A program made the translations under genes and the position numbers. The notes beneath the pieces were generated by a model. The model was given only the letters and a program-made list of their open reading frames with translations. It had not been told where the DNA came from and searched no databases. A DNA stretch of 64,000 bases, taken from NCBI GenBank assembly GCA_002964805.2, contig PUDQ02000034.1:186001-250000 (forward strand), read 5' to 3'. Shown piece by piece: positions 57,603 to 64,000 of the stretch. This DNA comes from Trametes villosa. Taxonomy: Eukaryota; Basidiomycota; Agaricomycetes; Polyporales; Polyporaceae. The stretch's first letter is position 1. Each line of letters begins with the position of its first letter.

Positions 57603-58416
57603 CGGCGTACATTGTGGCGTTGATACTGCGTCGGTTGAGGCGGCGTTAATCTGCTTTCACAGCCTATATGTTGAGAGCTTCATATTTGATTCATTCATTG
57701 CACGTTCTCGATGTTGACTTGCTTGAGGTCGCGACTTGTTGTGCGCCACAGCAGTCGACGCTGTGAGGGATGCGGAAGAGAAGGGGAAGAGGCGCCTGCA
57801 CGCGAGTGCGACGCGTGCATCACGTGGCGGGGCAGGGCTTGAGTCCGTGTGTTGGTCGCCAAAGAAAAGCCACCTCGTACTCTGTCCGCCCTCGCCACTC
57901 TTTACCGCTGCTGTATCCTAGTTGTCTTTACGAACGGGGCTGAAAAGCTCAGCATGACTCTTGAAGATGGGTCTCTTCAGCGGGTGGTTCAAGAAGGTGC
58001 AATGAAACTGAACATGTGGCCGAAGAGTACGAGCAGCAACCGTCTTGAGGCTGGCAAGCCGGTAAACGGGCCCACCCGTCCAATGGACCTGCACAGTCAG
58101 CACTCGCGATCGAGGGCGCGGCAGTGGGAACCGAACCAAGAGATTGAAAATCTATGCGTATATTGGTACAGAAATCAGAGCTACAACTACTTCGCGTGAC
58201 CCAGACGAGGGCGGTGAGCACCGGGCGTGTAAGCACATGCAGCCCGCAGAGAGAGAAGCAAAATGTCCGCCCGCCGAGAAGAGATGTGAGAGTCGTATGA
58301 TACACCTTGGATGATATGCTGCTTCCTCCTTCCCTCCTTCCCCCGCCCCCCCTCTACTTCCCCGCGCGTTTCATGTCGTTCACGTGAAAGGGCGTTCAGA
58401 GTCGTGGCCGCACTGG
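57603..58416. other. Spacer between convergent transporter and Tps2
   Basis: About 810 bp containing the 3' regions of two convergent genes. No gene or repeat is supported. Confidence 0.45.
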
Positions 58417-61400
58417 TCATGCGGCGGCGGGCGGCTGCGCCTGGCCGGCGACGCCGACGAGGTAGAGCATGTGCTCGACGACCTCCTCGGGCGTCGTGAC
58501 GTGCCACGCCGCGAGCGTGCGCTTGCTGCTGTGGCCGACCGCGGTCGTGAACACCGCCTCGCGCTCGATCGCGAGGTCGACCGGCTGGAACGCCTCCGCC
58601 TCCTTGCCGTTCGCGAGGAGCGTGACGGAGAGGGGCGGGTCGAGGCGCGCGCGCGGCTCGTTGTTCGGGAAGAGGAGGAGCGCGCGGAACATGTCCTCGT
58701 CCGTCTTATCGTCGCCGGCGCAGAAGACGAACTCGGCGTCCGGGTGGAAGTAGAGGATCCGCTTCACGATCTCGCCTTTGTTGATCGCGAGCGGGCGCAC
58801 CTCGAGGTTCTTCTTCCCGACGAGGACTGTGGGTAGAGTTAGCATGGGTGTATGTGCGGATACGGGAGGGGATGGGCGTACCCTCGATGGGACGTTTGCG
58901 CGCGAGGTTGTTCTCAAGCAGGTCCTGGCACTGGTGGCACTGGAAGAGACTGCGGCCCATGTCAGCCACTTGCGTCAGGTCTATAGACGACGGTGGCGGT
59001 ACTCACCCCCACTCCGGGTCGGCCGAGCGGTAGTGCCACGTTATCGAGCTCTTCTTGACCTCGATATGGCTCCCCGTCGTTCGCTACACCCTGCATCAGC
59101 ACCCTACCCACACACCAACCCCCGGCAAGCGCACATACCTCGGTATAGTACTTGAAGATCTCGAGCACCTCGCTCATCCAGCTCATGTCGAGCGACTCGG
59201 TGAAGTTCGACCACGTCTCCGCGCCGGGCTCGCGGATGAAGCCGCCGTGCTCCGCGGACATGCCGAGGTTCTTGATGTGCCCGAGGTGCTGCTCGAGGAA
59301 CTCGCCGTCGCGGCCCGAGATGATGTACACCACGTTCTTCGGGTCCGCGGTGAGCGCCTCAAGCGCCTGCAGCGTGTCCTTGGTCGGCGTCGCCGCGCTC
59401 GGCACCTTCACGATCGGCGCGAGCGTGCCCTATCCCCCGTCACAATCGTCAGCGACTGATCGCCCAGGGAAAAAAGTGACGCACATCGTAGTCGAAGAGG
59501 AAGAGGCGCTTCTGGGACTTGAGGTAGTGCTGCTCGAGCTGGCCCTTGGGAATAAAGGGAGTCTGGCGGGCCATGTTCTGGCTTCCGAGGCGCTCGAGGA
59601 GTTTCTTGGCGAGGATTGCGGCCCAGGTGTGGGACGTGTGCGTCGTGACGGTCTTATACAGCTGCTGATGGCGCCGCGCCTTTTCGTCATCCGGCATCGT
59701 CAGCCCGCGGTGCATCGCCGCCGCCACCTCCTGCACAAACACGTGTAATCACGTCAGCCGCGGCCCCGCTCCATCGAGTTCGATCGCGATAAAGTGAGTA
59801 CGCACGCTCAGGTTCCACGGGTTGATCTGGAGGGCCTCCGTCATCGTGCTCGAGATGCCCATGAATTCCGAGAGGATGAGCGGGCTCTTCTTTGACCGCT
59901 CCTGCGAGATCACGAACTCCATCGACGTCGTGTTCATGCCGTCGCGCAGCGGCGTGATCACGCCCAGGTCAGCCACGGACAGCAGCGCGTAGAACTCGTC
60001 CTTCTTGATCGTCTGGTGGCTGTGTACAGTAAATGAGATCGATCGAATTGTATGCGCAAATTCGGGTTACGCACTAGTGGTGTACCGGGATGAAGTCGAG
60101 CGAACCGTACTCGCCGTTGATGTGCGCGACGAGCTCGGACACCTGGCGCTCGAGCTTGGGCGAGTCGGTCAGGGCGGGGGAAGTGACCTGGATGAGGACG
60201 ACGTTGCCGATCCACTGGGGGTAGTCCTGCAGCAGCTTCTCGAAGGCGCGGAGCTTCTGGACGACACCCTTGACGACATCGAGCTTGTCGCGGCCGACGA
60301 TGATCTTCTTGCCTTCGTACAGCGCGCGCAGGGCGTTGAGCTTGGGCTCAATGCCTGGACGAAGGCTGCAACCATTGTCAGCCACACGCGAACAACTACC
60401 GGGCACCGGCACTCACATGTCCTTCGCAACACGGTCCGCATCGACACCCACGGGGGAGTATCCGATAGCGGTTACATGTCCCTGCACATCGATGCCTCCG
60501 CGAGGGGTGACCTCGTAGCCGCAAACGCGGACACACGAAGACGTAAAGTGTCGCGAGTACGAGTAGGTCTGGAAGCAGATGAGGTTCGCGCCGAGCATGC
60601 CGTCGAGGATCTCCTTCCGGCGAGGCAGGCACCGGAATACTTCCGAGCTCGGGAATGGCGTGTGTACAAAGAGACCGACGGCGGCATCGGGGATTTCCTG
60701 GCGCAGGAGAGCGGGCACGAGGAGCAAGTGGTAGTCGTGGATCCAGACGAGATCGCCGGGCCGGTAGACCTCGGCGACGCGACGGGCGAAGGCGGCGTTG
60801 ACGGCGGAGTACGCCCCCCAGTGCGCGTCCGCGGATGCGTACTCGGTGGCGACGTCCTGCCAGAGGAGGTAGTGAAAGAGTGGCCAGAGCGCTGTGGATG
60901 CGAATTTGTATTAGCTTCCGTGTTACTCGCGAAATCAAGGAGCGCAGACGGAGACGGGGAGGCGCATTCAGGTGATCAGTGCACTGTACGTAAGGGGTAA
61001 AAAGGTTCCCAGATCCCGCAGAGGCGATGCACCACGGGCGATAGCGCATTAGGCAACTCCACAGCGTCGATGGGGCTCCTCCGCCCAATTCAACGAAGCG
61101 CAGAGCATCCAAGGCCCGGGAACGCCCCGGACCCGGTCCGACGATACAGCGACAACCGTTCGAGCGCGCGCGCAGATCCAAGAAGACAAGGATTACGCTA
61201 CCGATTCGGCGGAGAGTGTGCGTTTCCAGACCGTGCGCGTCGCATATGGGAACGCCGTATCTCCCGCGGAAGGGGGGTGGCACGGCGCAGAGGTGCGCGG
61301 GTCAGGCTCTGGAGATCTGACCCCTTGACTCGGTCAAGTGGAACTGGGATCCGACCAAAGGTCTGACCTTGGGTCCGACCCCTCGCGGCAGAGGTCGAGG

Positions 61401-62308
61401 GGTCCGCAAGTGGATGCCGCAAGCCCTGGAGCTGTTGCGACCCATCGCGCCCCACAACCCCGGCTTTCCGCCCGTTTCGCAGAGGTCGCACATATTTTCA
61501 CGCTCTCACGTGCTGACCCCGACCTCTGGTCCGACCTTTTGAGGTCCGACCGAGGTCAGGCTCAGGTCTGACTGGGGCCCGACCAGGTCAAGCACACCCC
61601 TGCCACGGCGAAAGCGGGAAAAGAAGCGGGCATGGGGGGACACTCACTCTGCTTGCAGTAGCCGTCGTAGTGCCCGTGCGCGTCCTTATCGTCCGCCCAC
61701 ACGGGCACGTATCGGATCTTCTTCCCGTCCTGGGGCTCGTCGCGCGACTTGTACTGGTCGAGGAGCTCCTCGAGCTCCTTCTTGTCCTCCGTGCTGAGCT
61801 CGCTCGCCAGGACCTTGCTCGTGGGCAGGTCCGACGGGCCGGAGGACGACTGCGCGGCAGCCTGGGGTACCGCCGTGGTCGAGGCCTCGATGTCGCCGGT
61901 CCAGCCGATGAGGATCTGCTCGTGCGTGCTCGCGAGGGAGTCGATGCCGCTGACCATCGCGGAGTGGCCGTACCGCACGTTCACGGACCACTGCGCGGAC
62001 GGCTGCGCAGGCGCGGAGCCGCGCGGCGCAGGGAGGCCCGAGTCGGTCGGCTGCGCATCGACGGGCGAGGGCGGGATGTCCGCGGTCTTCGCGGGGGGCG
62101 TCGCGGGGGGGCTGGGGATGTCGGCGGCGCGCGGGCGGCGGGCGAAGGCGCAGGTGACGGGGAGGTAGTGGCAGACCTGGATGATGCGGCCCGAGAGCGG
62201 GATGTTCTTCTCGTGGAGCTCGGCCTCGAGCTTGCGGACCTGGGCGCGGACGTCGGCGAGCGAGACGGAGTTGTCGAGCGGCTTGCGCGGCTCCGCGAAG
62301 CTGTCCAT
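58417..62308 (-). CDS. TPS2: Trehalose-6-phosphate phosphatase (Tps2 type)
   Basis: Nine exons (62308-61648, 60891-60417, 60365-60075, 60019-59806, 59730-59485, 59429-59139, 59083-59007, 58949-58882, 58826-58417) give 910 aa. An N-terminal glycosyltransferase-20 domain (VPVWADDKDAHGHYDGYCKQ, LVWIHDYHLLLVPALLRQ, HTPFPSSEVFRCLP, IIVGRDKLDVVKG, TPLRDGMNTTSMEFV) is followed by a HAD phosphatase domain. That domain has LFLFDYDGTLAP (nucleophile motif, completed across intron 5), VVYIISGRD and CAGDDKTDEDMFRAL. This order is typical of Tps2, where the first domain is usually structural and the second dephosphorylates trehalose-6-phosphate. The DDKTDEDM motif supports activity. Intron 1 is 756 nt against 51-75 nt elsewhere in the gene and carries repeats. 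The start sits before MDSFAEPRKPLDN. Confidence 0.87.
61300..61593 (+). repeat. GGTCYGACC repeat cluster inside Tps2 intron 1
   Basis: The nonamer GGTCCGACC occurs at 61372, 61528 and 61543, and GGTCTGACC at 61360; several degenerate copies surround them. GGTCAGGCTC-type direct repeats lie at about 61300 and 61554. CTTGA-N5-TCAAG at 61324-61338 is palindromic. The cluster sits within a 756-nt intron and probably marks inserted repetitive DNA. Confidence 0.6.
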
Positions 62309-63344
62309 GCTGGCCGGCGCGGGGTGCGGGGGTGGTGGGGGCGGGAGGAAGAGTGGTGCAGACAGCAAAAGGCGAGCGAAGACTATAAGTACTGGCGCAG
62401 ACGCGGTATCGAGAAAGCATCTCCATCGCGTTCCGCCCAATCCAGTCGCCCGTATGATGTCACGTGTAGGCCATCTCCTGCGTCATCGCCCAGATTTGGG
62501 AACCCCACCCATCTTGCCCAAATCTAGACCGCCCTCTACTCACCGCCGTGCCTAGGCGCCCGCCGCGCGCACGTTCTCTCCATCGATGTTCTTTCCCCCA
62601 AGGCGCGGATCCGGCCGCAGTGCGCGCAATTCTGTTTGTCGAACGACACGTACGAACTCCGACGTTCGCGTTGCTAGGATCGTCGCTCCTCGAAATTGGC
62701 CACATCTGTAGGACTCTACTCCTGATACACCGCGAACTTTCACGTTGCGTGTTTGGTCATGATGAGGCGGCTTACTGGACCCGATCCACTTAACCTGGGT
62801 GTTTCGTTTTTCGCAGAAGTTCACCAAGAAGCCTAATCTATCACCTTTACTCATCCAAATGCAGGGCGAGCGAGTCCGGGTCAATCCGCATGATCCCCCC
62901 TGATTCCCCGCCGTGTACCAGCACTCCTCGGTCGATCCCCATTCTGCGTCACTCCGTTGCAGCTTTGGCTTAGTATTCCCTGGTGTACAACGATGCAGCT
63001 TGATTCCCCTTGAATCCTCACCGGCTCGACAAACAGTACTAACAGGGTCACCGTGATTCCCCACCACGTTGGTGGAACGCGATCCGTCTGGTGTCCCATG
63101 CTTGCGGCCCTTCCATTGCTAGAGCACCTCAGGTAGTGTAAGAAGAACGTTTAATGTTGAACAGCGTGCTCTATAGCGCGCCGATTGAAAGGCTTATAGT
63201 GATCCAGATCCCCGGTAGTTACACTCCGATATTCCGAGTCTTTTACGACGAACCGGGGCTACTATCGCAAGCCCTTCATTGTAGTCTCGGCCATACTGCT
63301 CGTGTTGTGTGAGTGCCCGAACGTCTTCGAACACCTGGAGGGAT
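62309..63344. other. Spacer upstream of Tps2
   Basis: Holds the Tps2 promoter and about 700 bp with no recognised gene. Several GATTCCCC motifs occur between 62895 and 63060, loosely spaced, without a clear repeat unit. Confidence 0.4.
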
Positions 63345-63530
63345 GTCCTGACGTTGAATGCTCAGCTGCCTTGGTCGACGGGGAACGAAGATCTGGTTGA
63401 GCTCTTCGAGACGACTGGCCAGGTCGAGCTCGCCGAGATCCTGTACGAGGGCACGCGCTCGAAGGGCTGTGGTGTCCTGCAGTTCGCGCAGGTGGCGGAG
63501 GCGGAAACCGCTATCGATACGTCCTACTCT
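63345..63530 (+). pseudogene. RRM-domain fragment
   Basis: A frame of about 60 codons reads LNAQLPWSTGNEDLVELFETTGQV, then AEILYEG, RSKGCGVLQFAQ and EAETAI. These are the first three-quarters of an RNA-recognition motif (RNP2-like start and RNP1-like GCGVLQF), close to the last RRM of Gbp2/Hrb1- or Mrn1-type proteins. The domain then stops matching: the usual final strand and the downstream region are absent and the frame continues as unrelated sequence. No upstream exons were found. It is either a gene fragment left by duplication or an exon whose partners I failed to see. The upstream GTGAGT at about 63311 hints at a remnant splice site. Confidence 0.5.
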
Positions 63531-63744
63531 GATCACCGTCCCCGTGAATCCCGGTGTCAAGTGTACTCACAGGGAAGGAGAGCTGGCAATTGGCTTTGTC
63601 CAAAAACCACCGCGATAGTTTGGGCTCTTGGTGATACACTTTGTGTAAGTCCGCTGAAAGCCAGTAAGTTGTACTCAAGCTTAGCACGTTGGATGTCTCA
63701 ATGCACTAGCGAACAACTGTATGCGGCTGGGCCGATCACATAAC

Positions 63745-64000
63745 CTTGGATTTACCTGCTCGTCCCGTCTTCTCCCAGATACGCTCACGAACTACCCACT
63801 TCTGCCAATCGCGGCCATCTGCTCCCTTCTCCTCTCGGGGCGTCAGCTTCGCAGTTCGGCCTCGGTACGGACATCGCAGCGCTTCACCACCCAAAAGAAG
63901 GCTGCGAAGAGCACCCTCTTCGCGAAAACCTCGGCGGAAGCGCGTGCAATGCCATATCCGGTACCGACCGTCTGTACTTTGTCAGATCGCAGTTCTTGTG
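63745..64000. other. Right edge, unassigned
   Basis: No feature could be assigned; a gene continuing past the window cannot be excluded. Confidence 0.3.

Overview
The window looks like euchromatic DNA of a basidiomycete fungus, most likely a mushroom-forming Agaricomycete (possibly a polypore). The evidence is GC-rich coding sequence, many phase-preserving GT-AG introns of about 47-65 nt, and families typical of this lineage (DUF6589, DUF6699, a Cys/His N-terminal orphan family, a Sds23-type CBS protein). No rRNA, tRNA, CRISPR or telomere repeat was recognised. Gene models were built by joining open frames at splice sites that keep phase and restore family motifs; no transcript data were available.

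Region 1 (about 2020-8188) is the most unusual part. A roughly 6.2 kb unit has inverted ends with a 32-bp perfect core and extra hairpins. It holds two intact convergent genes and nothing else: a DUF6589 protein (875 aa) and a RecQ-type DNA helicase with a zinc-binding tail (838 aa). It reads as an apparently intact, little-described mobile element.

Region 2 (9.5-21 kb): a Ser/Pro-rich orphan; copy A of a membrane-anchored Cys/His orphan family; cystathionine gamma-synthase; a TBC1D20/Gyp8-type Rab GAP; a DUF6699 protein; a RidA-family protein. Region 3 (21-32 kb) is gene-poor apart from an HMG-box transcription factor (25.8-27.3 kb). Region 4 (32-38.3 kb): copy B of the orphan family, then what appears to be one Vps39/TGFBRAP1-type tethering gene split into divergent halves (CNH half on +, Vps39 half on -). 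Region 5 (39-51 kb): a long DUF6699 fusion protein, Sds23, an F-box-like protein, an orphan and a perilipin-like protein. Region 6 (52.7-62.3 kb): a type-B carboxylesterase, an MFS sugar transporter and trehalose-6-phosphate phosphatase Tps2. An orphan RRM fragment lies near the right edge.

Several genes fit ordinary primary metabolism and endomembrane traffic (methionine synthesis, ER/Golgi Rab control, HOPS/CORVET-like tethering, lipid droplets, sugar uptake, trehalose). There is no sign of a biosynthetic cluster. Points of interest are the two-gene element, the split tethering gene, the duplicated orphan with a conserved overlapping upstream frame, three exact copies of a 14-bp GATA-containing motif upstream of genes, and oversized introns in Sds23 and Tps2.
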